Part shown: piece by piece, positions 45,806 through 56,000 of the stretch
How positions within the stretch are numbered: the first letter of the stretch is position 1
Layout of the letters: each line of letters begins with the position of its first letter
Notes under the pieces: model-generated
What the model was told of the DNA's origin: nothing
The model's input: only the letters and a program-made list of their open reading frames with translations
Databases searched by the model: none
NCBI RefSeq assembly: GCF_936925435.1
Contig: NZ_CAKZHQ010000024.1
Coordinates: forward strand, 124,001 to 188,000
DNA length: 64,000 nucleotides
Direction of reading: 5' to 3'
DNA from: an uncultured Ramlibacter sp.
Lineage (GTDB): Bacteria > Pseudomonadota > Gammaproteobacteria > Burkholderiales > Burkholderiaceae_C
Made by a program: the position numbers and the translations under genes

Positions 45806-46519
45806 TTGCCACCTTTGAAACTCCTTGCCTTCGATACCAGCACCGAGGCCCTGTCCATCGCCGTGGGCTGGGAGGCCGGCGGCCGCCTGGAGCGGCTGGA
45901 ACACAGCGGCCCCGGCGGGGCCCAGGCGTCTGCCACGCTGATCCCTGCCGTGCAGGACCTGTTGCGCCGCGCCGGCCTGCGGCTGCAGGCGCTGGACGCC
46001 ATCGTCTTTGGCCGCGGGCCGGGCTCGTTCACCGGCCTGCGCACGGCCTGCTCGGTGGCCCAGGGCCTGGCCTTCGGCGCGAATGTGCCCGTGCTGCCGG
46101 TGGACACGCTGATGGCGCTGGCCGAGCAGGCCCGCATCCAGCAGGGCGCCACCCAGGTCGTGGCCTTGCTGGACGCACGCATGGACGAGGTCTATTCGGC
46201 GGCCTATGCCTTCGGCGACGGCGTCTGGCGCCAGCAGGGCGAGTTCCGCCTGGGCCGGCCCGAGGCGCTGGAGGTCCCGCCAGGCTGGGTCCTGGCCGGC
46301 AATGCCTTCAAGGCTTACGGCGACCGGCTGCCGGCCGCCGCCGACCGGATCGAGGCCCTGCCCACGGCCGCCGCCCTTCTGGCGCTGGCGCCGGCGCTGC
46401 TGGCCGCGGGCCGGGCTGTGGATGCCGCCGGCGCCCTGCCCCTGTACATCCGCGATAAAGTGGCGCAAACCACCCAGGAACGCGCCGATGCGCGCGCCCT
46501 TGCCGCCGGTCCCCCATGA
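45806..46519 (+). CDS. tsaB: tRNA threonylcarbamoyladenosine biosynthesis protein TsaB
   Basis: 237 residues if TTG at 45806 is used; a second TTG at 45815 (giving MKLLAFDTST) is equally likely, and no ATG is available. FDTSTEALSIAV and GRGPGSFTGLRTACSVAQGLAF are TsaB hallmarks. It scaffolds TsaD in making t6A37 of tRNA. First gene of a tsaB-rimI-udg operon, overlapping rimI by ATGA. Confidence 0.93.
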   Translation: MPPLKLLAFDTSTEALSIAVGWEAGGRLERLEHSGPGGAQASATLIPAVQDLLRRAGLRLQALDAIVFGRGPGSFTGLRTACSVAQGLAFGANVPVLPVDTLMALAEQARIQQGATQVVALLDARMDEVYSAAYAFGDGVWRQQGEFRLGRPEALEVPPGWVLAGNAFKAYGDRLPAAADRIEALPTAAALLALAPALLAAGRAVDAAGALPLYIRDKVAQTTQERADARALAAGPP

Positions 46520-46986
46520 GCGCCGTCCTCCACACCTCCATCGAAGCGCAGTTCGAGCCGCTGTCTGAAAGCCGGCTGGAAGCGGTGCTGGCGATCGAGC
46601 AGCTCGCCTACGAGCACCCCTGGACACGCGGCAACTTCACTGATTCGCTGCGCGCCGGCTACCAGGCCCAGGTGCTGCATGCGGCCGACACCGTGCTGGG
46701 CTACTTCGTGGCCATGCAGGGCGTGGACGAGGTCCACCTTCTCAACATCACGGTGGCGCCCGCGCACCACGGCCAGGGCTGGGGCCGCGTCATGCTCGAT
46801 GCACTGGCGGTGTGGGCGCGCGGCCAGGGCGCGCAGTGGCTGTGGCTGGAGGTGCGCGCCGGCAACCAGCGCGCCCAGCAGATCTACGAGCGTCACGGCT
46901 ACCGCCGGGTGGGTGAGCGCAAGAACTACTACCCCGCAGCCCAGGGCCGGCGCGAGGACGCGGTGGTCATGAGCCTCAAGCTATGA
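46516..46986 (+). CDS. rimI: ribosomal protein S18-alanine N-acetyltransferase
   Basis: 156 residues, GNAT fold. The acetyl-CoA loop is APAHHGQGWGRVML, followed by WLWLEVRAGNQRAQQIYERHGY. Its place between tsaB and an uracil-DNA glycosylase gene is the usual context for RimI. It acetylates the N-terminal Ala of S18. Four-base overlaps on both sides. Confidence 0.93.
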   Translation: MSAVLHTSIEAQFEPLSESRLEAVLAIEQLAYEHPWTRGNFTDSLRAGYQAQVLHAADTVLGYFVAMQGVDEVHLLNITVAPAHHGQGWGRVMLDALAVWARGQGAQWLWLEVRAGNQRAQQIYERHGYRRVGERKNYYPAAQGRREDAVVMSLKL

Positions 46987-47777
46987 GCCTGCAGCTTGAT
47001 GCGCGCCGGCTGGCGATGCTGGAAGAGATGGGTCTGAAGATCTGGCAGCCGCCGGAGGCTGTCCAGGCCGCGCCGCAAACCCGGGCCGCTCCTGAAAAGA
47101 TAGCTGACCAGGTCCGTCCCATCCGGGAATCGGCCCCATTCGTCCCTCAAATGCCAGCCCAGCCCGTGGCCAGGGCGCCCGCGGTCCAGGGCGACCGGCC
47201 GGCCGGCATCGAGGCCATGGGCTGGGAGGCGCTGACCGAGGCCGTTGCCGGTTGCCGCGCCTGCGGCCTGTGCCAGGGCCGGCGCAACACGGTCTTTGGC
47301 GTAGGCGACCAGCAGGCCGACTGGCTGATCGTCGGTGAGGCGCCGGGCGAGAACGAGGACCTGCAGGGCGAGCCCTTTGTCGGCCAGGCCGGCAAGCTGC
47401 TGGACAACATGCTGCGCGCGCTGGCGCTGGACCGCCACAACAAGGTCTACATCACCAACGTGCTCAAGTGCCGCCCGCCCGGCAACCGCAACCCCGAGCC
47501 ACAGGAGGTGGCGCAATGCGAGCCCTTCCTGCGCCGCCAGGTGGAGTTGCTGCAGCCGAAAATCATCCTGGCCCTGGGCCGCTTTGCCGTGCAGTCGCTG
47601 CTGCAGACGACCGAGCCGATCGGCAAGCTGCGCGGGCGAGTCCACCAGTACAACGGCGTGCCGGTGGTGGTGAGCTACCACCCGGCCTACCTGCTGCGCA
47701 ACCTGCCAGACAAGGCCAGGGCCTGGGCCGACCTGTGCCTGGCGCAGTCCGTTCTGGACAAGATGACGCCCCAGTGA
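46983..47777 (+). CDS. uracil-DNA glycosylase, iron-sulfur type (family 4)
   Basis: 264 residues. A poorly conserved N-terminal region (about 1-80) precedes the UdgA domain. Four cluster Cys are visible: CRACGLCQ (two used) and VLKCRPPGNRN ... VAQCEPF; GEAPGENEDLQGEPFVGQAG is the uracil site and SYHPAYLLRN the C-terminal motif. It removes uracil from DNA. A 17-nt dispersed repeat (47088-47104) lies in the variable N-terminal region, read as PEKIADQ. Confidence 0.93.
   Translation: MSLQLDARRLAMLEEMGLKIWQPPEAVQAAPQTRAAPEKIADQVRPIRESAPFVPQMPAQPVARAPAVQGDRPAGIEAMGWEALTEAVAGCRACGLCQGRRNTVFGVGDQQADWLIVGEAPGENEDLQGEPFVGQAGKLLDNMLRALALDRHNKVYITNVLKCRPPGNRNPEPQEVAQCEPFLRRQVELLQPKIILALGRFAVQSLLQTTEPIGKLRGRVHQYNGVPVVVSYHPAYLLRNLPDKARAWADLCLAQSVLDKMTPQ
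47088..47104. repeat. 17-nt dispersed repeat inside the glycosylase gene
   Basis: GCTCCTGAAAAGATAGC, followed by TGACCAGGTCC. It falls in the variable N-terminal linker of the protein. Confidence 0.55.
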
Positions 47778-47840
47778 CACGGGGCTGGGGCATTTCCGGG
47801 CTTATTGCGCACCTGGGCGCCTGAAGACGCACTGCGAGGA

Positions 47841-47870
47841 TTGCGAGGCGCCGCGGCCCTGTGCTACTTT
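47841..47870 (+). promoter_or_regulatory. weak candidate promoter of first adhesin
   Basis: TTGCGA (47841-47846), 18-base spacer, TACTTT (47865-47870), 63 bases before the chosen start. It supports the downstream ATG as the true start. Confidence 0.25.
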
Positions 47871-47933
47871 CAATGCATTTCCGTGGCCGGTCTGGCGTTC
47901 CTGCAAGCTGCCGCGAACCTCCAGTCCCGCAGC

Positions 47934-50900
47934 ATGACGCACAAAAAATCTCTTCGCCTGCCCGCCAACAGCCCCGCCGTCGCGGGCTTTCGCCCGGCTG
48001 GTGCGGCGCTGGCTGTGGCGGCCGCTTTTGCCGCCATGCCTGCCATGGCCCAACCCACAGGCGCGCAAGCCATCCACGGCGCGGCCAGCCTGAGCCAGCA
48101 GGGCAACCGTCTGGTGGTCACGACGCAAAACGGCGCGGGAACGAACCACTCGGCGATCAACTGGCAGTCCTTCTCGGTGCCCGCGGGCAGCGCCACCCAG
48201 TTCAACCAGCCATCGGCGGCCAGCACCTCGATCAACCGGGTGCTGGGGTCCAACCCCAGCGCCATTTTTGGCACCCTCAGCTCCAACGGGCGCCTGGTGC
48301 TGGTCAACCCCTCGGGCATTGCCGTGGGCGCCGGCGCGGTGGTCGATACCGCGGGCTTCACGGCATCGACCCTGCGCATGAACGATGCCGATGCCCTGGC
48401 AGGCCGCCTGCGCTTTGAAGGCGGCGGCGGTGCATTGAATGTGGCCGGCCAGGTTCTGGCGCGCAGCGGCGACGTGGTGCTGGTCGCCCCGAGCATCGAG
48501 ACCACGGCCAGCGCCTTGCTGCAAAGCCCCAACGGCGCCACCGTGCTGGCGGCCGGCCAAAAGGTCCACATCACCGGCCGCGGCCTGGAAGGCATCCAGC
48601 TGGAAGTGCAGGCGCCTGGCGACAGCGCCGTGAACCTGGGCACGCTCTCGGGCGATGCCGTGGGCATCTTTGCCGGGACCTTGAAGCACTCCGGCCTGGC
48701 CAGCGCTAACGCGGTCAGTGCCGAGGGCGGAAAGGTTGTGCTCAAGGCCCAGGATGCGGCCGATATCGCCGGCCGCATCACGGCCAGCAAGGGAACGACA
48801 GGCGGCCAAGTCCATGCCACGGCCAACAAGGTCATGCTGCGCAGCGGTGCGGTGATCGATGCCAGCGGCGCCAATGGCGGCGGTGAGGTGTTGGTGGGTG
48901 GTGGCTGGCAGGGCAAGGACGGGCGCGTGGCCAATGCGCAGCAGACCACGGCTGAAGCGGGCTCCAGCATCAGCGCCGATGCCACGGCGAGCGGCGATGG
49001 CGGCACGGTCGTGCTGTGGTCCGATGGCGCCACGCGCAGCCAGGCGGCCATCAGCGCCCGTGGCGGCGTCGATTCCGGCAACGGCGGCCAGGTCGAGACC
49101 TCGGGCAAGCAGTACCTGGACGTGACGGTCGCGCCGCAGGCCAACGCCCGCGCGGCCGGATGGCTGGGCGGCCAGTGGCTGCTGGACCCGCAGGAGATCG
49201 TGATCGGCACTGGTGGCCCGGCTGCGGCGCCCACGCCCGCGCCCAACACCTACACGGGCGCCAACGCCGGCGGCGCCTCCTACCTGTCGCCCGCGACCAT
49301 CCAGACCGCGCTGAACGCCGGTACCAACGTCACCGTCCAGACCTCGGGGGGCACCACGATTGCGGGGGCCAACGAGCCGCGCATCCGCGTCGCCGAGAAC
49401 ATCAGCAAGAGCGCCGGCGGGGCCGCCACGCTGCGTCTGGTGGCGCACGAGAACATCCAGGTGGACAGCAACGTCACCATCGGCTCGACCAGCGGCGCCC
49501 TGCACCTGGACTTCACTTCCGGTTACGCGCTCGACGCGGGCGCGCCGTCTTCCACGGGCGGCTCCATCCTGCTCAAGAGCGGCTCCACCCTGCAGTCCAA
49601 CGGCGGCTCGATCGCGATCTCCGGCGTGGCCACCGCCAGCACGCCGACCGAGGCCGTGGAGATCAATGGCCTGGTCAGCGCCGGCGCCGGCGCCATCAAC
49701 ATCACCGGCAACCATCCCAGCATGGACCGGCGCAGCGTGCTGGTCTATTCCGGCCGGGTGGAAAGCACCACCGGCCCGATCTCCATCAATGGCGCCGGGT
49801 CCGTGCAGAGCGTCAAGCTGCTGCAGGGCACGGTGAGTTCGGGCGGCGGTGCCATCAACATCACGGCCAGCGGCGCCAACAACAACCACTCGGTCGAGAT
49901 CGTCAACCAGACTGGCCAGTCAACCGTGGGCTCGGGCAGCGGCGCGATCGGCATCACGGGCAACCTCACCAGCGGCGGCGCCAGCGCGGGTTCGGAAGCG
50001 TCCGGCCTGCTGGTACAGAACTCCACCATCAGCTCGACCACGGGCGCCATCACCCTGGCCGGCGATTCGGGCTGGACCAGCGGCGTCGCGCAGATTTCCC
50101 GCGGCGTGCTGCTCAAGCCGCTGGCCAATGTAACGACTGCCGGCAACATCAGCATCACCGGGCGTGTCGGGAACAGTGCCTCGGCCACCAGCGTGGGCTT
50201 GCGGCAGGATGCGACATCGACCGTCTCCAGTTCGGGCGGCAATGTGACGCTGTCGGGAACGCTGAACAACCCTTCCACCGCCGATGGCACCGGCGCGCGC
50301 ATCGCCGGTAAGGTTGCTGCGCCGGCCGGCTCCGTGACGATCACCGGCAACGCCAGCGTCGGTGGCTCGTCCGGCACCGGGCTGCTCATCACCAATGGCG
50401 CCGACATTTCGGCCCTGCTGGGCGTGACCGCGACGGGGACCGCGCAGTCCTCCACCACCGCGACCAACGTCATCGGCGTGCAGATGACCGTCACCGCCCC
50501 GCCTCCACCGGGCGCACCGACGATCACGTCGGCCGGCAACATCGTCATCACCGGCACGCTGGATGCCAACAGCGCCAGCGGCAACGGTGCCTTGCTGCTG
50601 GAAGCCGGGACAGTGGCCGCGACGGGCGCGGCCAACACCATCACCCTCACCGGGAGCGGCGTCCCCGCGCCCGCGCCGGTGTCCGCTCGCGACGTCTACA
50701 TCGGCGGCACGTCCATCACCAGCGGCGGCGGGGAGATCAAGCTGAGGGGCGACCGGATGGAGATTCTGTCGGGCGTCAACGCCGGCACCGGCCGCACGAT
50801 GATCACGCCGTTCAACACCAGCCGGTCCATCACGCTGGGCGGCACCAGCGAGGCCATCGCGCTGAACCTCAGCAACAGCGAGCTGAACCTGATCACCGCC

Positions 50901-52892
50901 AGCACTCTTGTGATCGGCGGCAGCACCTACAACGGCGGCATCAGCATCGGCAATAACGGCGGAGCGGTGAACCTCGTCAACGCACCGTCGCTGAGCCTGA
51001 TCAACAAGAATGCGGGTCCTGGGATCAGCCAGACCGCGAGCCTCACCGTCACCAAGCTGAACGCCGACGCGAACACGGTGACCTTGAACAACGCCGGCAA
51101 CCAGATCACCCAGCTCAGCGGCCGCAGCTACGGCGGCCTGTTCGATGTCAGCAGCGCCAATGCCCTGGCGGTGAGCACGGTCGATGGCATCGCTGGCATC
51201 GATGCCGGCACCTATTCGGTGGTGCTGACCAGCGGCGGCGCCCTGTCCCAGACCCAGGCCATCAAAGTCGGTGCCAGCAATAGCTTCACCGCAAGCGCCA
51301 CTGGGGGCATGACACTGAACCACAGTGGAAACGTGCTGTCCACCATCAACGGCGCCTCCAACAGCGGGTCGGGAAATCTGGTGCTGCGCAGCACTGGCGC
51401 CACCACGATCAGCGGCTCGGTCAACAGCGCCGGCAGCGTCGACGTGGCCAGCACCGGCACCCTGACCCTGGCCTCCACTGGGGGTGTCAGCGGCAGCGGC
51501 GCCTCGCTCAAGTCCGGCAGCGGCGCTCTAACGCTGCAAACCGGCGTATCTGCCGGCACCGGCGTGCTCAAGCTCGAGTCGGCCAGCGACATCATCCTGG
51601 ACATCGGCGGCAGCGCCAGCGCAGGTCTTTATGGCGGCAGCACCACCTTGCTGACGGGCGCCGGCGGCAAGCTCAAGAAGACGGGCACGGGTGTGGCCAT
51701 CCTCAATGTCGACGTGAGTGCGGCGGAGACCGAGGTCAGCGACGGCAAGCTGCGCATTGCCAAGACCTTCAGCAACACCGGCAACCTGATCGTCTCGGGC
51801 AATGGCGCGCTGGAGCTCGATGGCAACGGCGCCACTCTGGACAACAGCGGGGTCGTACAGTTCCAGATCGACAACGGCCTGACCGCCCTGAGCAACGGCA
51901 CCTCGGTGCAGAACCACGGCCACTTCAAGAAGACCGCTGGCTCGGGCACCAGCCTGGTCAGCGGCTATGACCTGAGCTTTGCCAACCACACGGATGGCAA
52001 GATCTACGCCATGAGCGGCACGCTGGCATTTGGCACCGACGTGCTGACCGGCAGCTCCGGATTGATCAACCTGTCCACCGGCGCGACGGTCAAGGCGGCG
52101 GTCACCGCGCCCGCCACTTTCGCCAACGCGGGCGTGATCGAAGGCACGGGCACGCTGGACCTCTCGGCGGGCGGCACGCTGACCAACACCGGCACCATCC
52201 GTCCGGGCGGCAGCGGTGCGGTCGGCACCCTCAACCTGATCGGCAGCCTCAACACCTCGGCCGGCACCATTGAGCTGGAGCTCGCCAGCACGGCCAACTA
52301 CGACAAGATCGTCTTCACCGGCAATCTGACCACCGACCCGAACACAGTGCTGAATTTCACACCGCTGACGGGCGCCACCTACGTCGCCGGCGACTCCTTC
52401 ACGCCTTTGACGCGCAGCGCCACCGGCGGCTCCGCCAGCGGCGGCCTTTCCGCGCCCACGGGCTATACGCTTGCCGTTGCCTCCGACCCGCCCGGCGTGA
52501 TCGTGACCGCGCAGGCGCCGGCGCCATCAGCGCCTGCGCCCGGTCCGACGCCCCCTGCCCCGCCGGCCAGCCCGACGCCGCCTGCGCCCCCGCCTGCGGC
52601 TCCCACGCCGCCGACCCCGCCCGCGCCGCCACCGGAGCCGACCCCGCCCGCGCCTCCACCGGCCAGCCCGCCGCCGCCCGCACCGAGCCCAACGCCCCCC
52701 GCCTCCCCGGCATCACCCGCGCCGCCCCCGCCGCAGGCGAGCGCAGAAGAAGTGCGCGAGCCGCTCAACCAGGTGCTGGTCTTCCAGGACCTGTTCCAGC
52801 GCGCGCTCGACGACCAGGCCTTCTTCAAGGACAAGGGGCGCGGCGGCAGCGGCGAAGCCGTCATCGTCAACGAGGTGCAGTGCCGGACCTGA
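47934..52892 (+). CDS. two-partner-secretion adhesin (filamentous haemagglutinin-like) 1
   Basis: 1,652 residues from the ATG that leaves an extended signal peptide cut after MPAMA (mature Gln40). An earlier in-frame start has no signal peptide at its end. The TPS domain follows (about 40-290: NWQSFSVPAGSATQFNQP and LVNPSGIAVGAGAVVDTAGF, Asn125), then about 1,200 residues of beta-helix repeats, an autotransporter-like segment, a Pro-rich stretch (about 1527-1603) and a 49-residue tail. Cys1650, third from the end, is the only Cys I see in the mature protein. No TpsB transporter gene is nearby. Confidence 0.9.
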   Translation: MTHKKSLRLPANSPAVAGFRPAGAALAVAAAFAAMPAMAQPTGAQAIHGAASLSQQGNRLVVTTQNGAGTNHSAINWQSFSVPAGSATQFNQPSAASTSINRVLGSNPSAIFGTLSSNGRLVLVNPSGIAVGAGAVVDTAGFTASTLRMNDADALAGRLRFEGGGGALNVAGQVLARSGDVVLVAPSIETTASALLQSPNGATVLAAGQKVHITGRGLEGIQLEVQAPGDSAVNLGTLSGDAVGIFAGTLKHSGLASANAVSAEGGKVVLKAQDAADIAGRITASKGTTGGQVHATANKVMLRSGAVIDASGANGGGEVLVGGGWQGKDGRVANAQQTTAEAGSSISADATASGDGGTVVLWSDGATRSQAAISARGGVDSGNGGQVETSGKQYLDVTVAPQANARAAGWLGGQWLLDPQEIVIGTGGPAAAPTPAPNTYTGANAGGASYLSPATIQTALNAGTNVTVQTSGGTTIAGANEPRIRVAENISKSAGGAATLRLVAHENIQVDSNVTIGSTSGALHLDFTSGYALDAGAPSSTGGSILLKSGSTLQSNGGSIAISGVATASTPTEAVEINGLVSAGAGAINITGNHPSMDRRSVLVYSGRVESTTGPISINGAGSVQSVKLLQGTVSSGGGAINITASGANNNHSVEIVNQTGQSTVGSGSGAIGITGNLTSGGASAGSEASGLLVQNSTISSTTGAITLAGDSGWTSGVAQISRGVLLKPLANVTTAGNISITGRVGNSASATSVGLRQDATSTVSSSGGNVTLSGTLNNPSTADGTGARIAGKVAAPAGSVTITGNASVGGSSGTGLLITNGADISALLGVTATGTAQSSTTATNVIGVQMTVTAPPPPGAPTITSAGNIVITGTLDANSASGNGALLLEAGTVAATGAANTITLTGSGVPAPAPVSARDVYIGGTSITSGGGEIKLRGDRMEILSGVNAGTGRTMITPFNTSRSITLGGTSEAIALNLSNSELNLITASTLVIGGSTYNGGISIGNNGGAVNLVNAPSLSLINKNAGPGISQTASLTVTKLNADANTVTLNNAGNQITQLSGRSYGGLFDVSSANALAVSTVDGIAGIDAGTYSVVLTSGGALSQTQAIKVGASNSFTASATGGMTLNHSGNVLSTINGASNSGSGNLVLRSTGATTISGSVNSAGSVDVASTGTLTLASTGGVSGSGASLKSGSGALTLQTGVSAGTGVLKLESASDIILDIGGSASAGLYGGSTTLLTGAGGKLKKTGTGVAILNVDVSAAETEVSDGKLRIAKTFSNTGNLIVSGNGALELDGNGATLDNSGVVQFQIDNGLTALSNGTSVQNHGHFKKTAGSGTSLVSGYDLSFANHTDGKIYAMSGTLAFGTDVLTGSSGLINLSTGATVKAAVTAPATFANAGVIEGTGTLDLSAGGTLTNTGTIRPGGSGAVGTLNLIGSLNTSAGTIELELASTANYDKIVFTGNLTTDPNTVLNFTPLTGATYVAGDSFTPLTRSATGGSASGGLSAPTGYTLAVASDPPGVIVTAQAPAPSAPAPGPTPPAPPASPTPPAPPPAAPTPPTPPAPPPEPTPPAPPPASPPPPAPSPTPPASPASPAPPPPQASAEEVREPLNQVLVFQDLFQRALDDQAFFKDKGRGGSGEAVIVNEVQCRT

Positions 52893-52942
52893 GGTGATGG
52901 GCGGTCAACAGGCCGCCAGCTCCCGTGGAATGGACGTGGTGC

Positions 52943-52959
52943 GCTGCGCTTTTGATAGC
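52943..52959. repeat. 17-nt dispersed repeat between the adhesin genes
   Basis: GCTGCGCTTTTGATAGC; reversed it reads GCTATCAAAAGCGCAGC. Intergenic, 51 bases after the first adhesin's stop. Confidence 0.55.
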
Positions 52960-52975
52960 AACTGAGGCGCCGGAG

Positions 52976-53020
52976 GGCCGGTGACCCCAAACACCGGGGG
53001 GCTGGGTCCTTTTTCACAGA
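52976..53020 (+). terminator. possible weak terminator between adhesin genes
   Basis: GGACC-like arms around a G-rich loop (GACCC...GGGTC) followed by CTTTTTC. The stem is short, so it is doubtful; the gap of 200 bases otherwise holds no gene. Confidence 0.3.
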
Positions 53021-53092
53021 CTCAGGGATGGCGTTCGCGGCCAAACCGCAGGAAAATCGGCCCAGTTGCCAGTTGTTACAGGGGCCTTCGCC

Positions 53093-56000
53093 ATGTCCAC
53101 CGAGTTGTCCTTCACTGCGCGCGTCGCAGCAAGCCCCGCAGTTGCCGGCTTCCAGCCGCTGGTGTTGGCGGTTGCGGTTGCCGCGTGCTTCGGCAGCACT
53201 GCCGCGCTGGCCCAACCCACAGGCGCGCAAGCCATCCACGGTGCGGCCAGCCTGAGCCAGCAGGGCAACCGTCTGGTGGTCACGACGCAAAACGGCGCCG
53301 GCAGCAACCACTCGGCGATCAACTGGCAGTCCTTCTCGGTGCCCGCGGGCAGCGCCACGCAGTTCAACCAGCCCTCGGCGGCCAGCACCTCGATCAACCG
53401 GGTGGTGGGCACCAACCCCAGCGCCATCTTTGGCACCCTCAGCTCCAATGGCAAGTTGGTGCTGGTCAATCCTTCGGGCATTGCGGTGGGCGCTGGCGCG
53501 GTGGTCGACACCGCAGGCTTCACCGCCTCCACCCTGCGCATGAGCGATGCCGATGCCCTGGCCGGGCGCCTGCGCTTTGGCGACGGCAGCGCCGCCGGCG
53601 CGCTGAGCGTGCAAGGCCAGGTGGTGGCCCGCGGCGGCGACATCGTGTTGATCGCGCCCCAGCTGGAGATCGGTGCAGCGGCGGTGGTGCAAGCCATTGG
53701 CGGTGACACCATCCTGGCCGCCGGCCAGAAGGTGAGCATCACCGGCCGCGGCCTGGAAGGCATCCAGCTGGAAGTGCAGGCGCCGGCCGACCGTGCCGTC
53801 AACCTGGGCAAGCTGCAAGGCGATTCGGTTGGCATGTTCGCCGGCCAGCTGCAGCACAGCGGCCTGGTGCAAGCGGCCAGCGCCGTTGCGGAGGGCGGCA
53901 AGGTGGTGCTCAAGGCGGTTGGCGACACCCTGGTCGATGGCCGCATCACGGCCACTGCCGGCACGCGCGGCGGCAGCGTCGACTTGCTGGGCGGCCGGGT
54001 GGCGCTGTTCGGCAGCGCCGTGGTCGATGCCTCCGGCAGCCAGGGCGGCGGCCAGGTGCGTGTGGGCGGTGACTACCAGGGCGCCAATGCCGGCGTGCCC
54101 AACGCCAGCCACAGCTTTGTTGGCGAGGGTGTCAGCATCCGTGCCGATGCCGGTGTGCAGGGTGATGGTGGCCGGGTGATCGTCTGGTCCGACGAGGGCA
54201 CGCGCATGCGCGGCCAGATCTCGGCGCGTGGCGGCGAGCAGGGCGGCAACGGCGGCTTTGCCGAAGTCTCCGGCAAGCAGTTCCTCGAATTCACCGGTCT
54301 CGCCGACCTACGCGCGCCGCATGGCACTGTGGGCACCTTGCTGCTGGACCCGAGCGACATCGAGATCAGGGTGGCGGGTCCGTCGACGGTGCCGCCCGCT
54401 GTGGGCTACGACTTCAGCGGTGGCCCGGCCAGCGCCGTGCTGATGGTGTCCGACCTGGAGCGGCAACTTGGCTTGGGCCACACACGCGTCGTCGCGACGG
54501 ATACCAGCGGTGGCCCCCCCGGCGGCAGCATCACTGTGAGTGACGCGGTGAACTGGACATCGGGCAATGCGCTGGCGCTGGAGGCCAGCAACGGCATCGT
54601 CCTCAATGCCGATGTGAAAGGCTGGGCGAATGCCAGCAGGGCGGCGGCCGGCGGGAAGCTGCTGCTGTATGCGAAGGGTCCCGATGGCATCACGCAGAGC
54701 AACGGCATCGTCCAGGTGTCGGAGCTGATCTTGGCTTCCGCGGCAGGTGCGGTGACCATGGCCAAGGACAACAAGGTTGGCAAGCTGGCCGCTTCGGTGG
54801 CCAGTCTTCTGGATTTCCGCAATGTGAGCGGCCTGTCCATCGGCAGTCTGTCAAACCCTTTCCTGCTCGAACCGGTGGCTGGCATTGCGGCTGGCGACAG
54901 CATCAGCATCAGCGCCGGCGGCAACATCAACCTGGGCACTTCCAACGTGCATTCGTACGATGGCGACATCACGGTCAAGGCGGGCATCGTGGGGTCCACC
55001 CCAGGCAATGGCAGCATCCTGGGCAGCGCGAACATCACGAACATCACGAACATCAGCACGGGGTACTACGGGGTCCACAGCGGTTCGGTCACCCTGAAAG
55101 CCCACGGGGCCGGCACCATCAACGTTGGCAACATCGACACCTACGGCTGGGGCGTCAGCTCTGAAAGCATCGGCACCAACGGCGGCCATGTGACCGTCAC
55201 CTCGGCTTCCGGCGCGATCACCACCGGGACCATCAACACCAGTGGCTACAGCGGTTACGGAGGCTATGAGAGCGCCGGCGGCGCCGGTGGCGACGGCGGG
55301 AATGTCAGCATCAATTCCACCGGCGGTGGGGCCATCCGGCCGGGTGCCATCTTCACTTTCGGCGGCAGCGGCGGCAGCGGCTATGACGACGGTGCTGCGT
55401 GGGCCGGCGGCCGTGGCGGCAAGGCCGGCAATGTGACGGTCGTCACCTCCGGCTTGCTCTCTACCAACCACAGCGCCGGTTCGGCTGCCTTCCCCATCAC
55501 CGCGCTGGGCGGCGTCGGCGGCAGCAGCGATACCGGCGCCGGCGGCAATGGCGGCGCCGGCGGTGTGGTCAGCCTGCAGTTCGGCAGCCTCGCGGCCGGT
55601 TCCCTGGGGACGATTGCCACCCGCGGCGGCGACGGTGGTCTGGGTGCCACCGTGAACCCCGGGGACAGCAGCTTGCGGCGTCGCGGCGGCAACGGCGGCG
55701 ATGTCAGCATCAAGGGGACGGTCGGCAATCAGTCGTTGACCGACCTGGTCGTCATTGCCAATGGTGGCGACGGCGGCGAGAAGCGCTCGGCGAGCTCGGC
55801 CGACAGCAGTGGCGGCGACAGCGGCAACATCTCGGTCAAGGCCACGGCCGGCAACCTGGCCCTGGGTGGCTTGCTCTTCGCCTCTGGCGGCCTGCCTGGC
55901 GTGCTGGGCGAATCCTGCGATGCATGTGATCCCCCCATGAGCCTGACGCCCGGCACGGGTGCGGGCGGGGTGTTCACCCTGTCGGCGACGGGGGGTACGG

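Noticed and set aside
47805..47933. Earlier ATG extending the first adhesin by 43 residues
   Set aside because: The extra residues would place the signal peptide in the interior, and the candidate promoter lies between the two starts.
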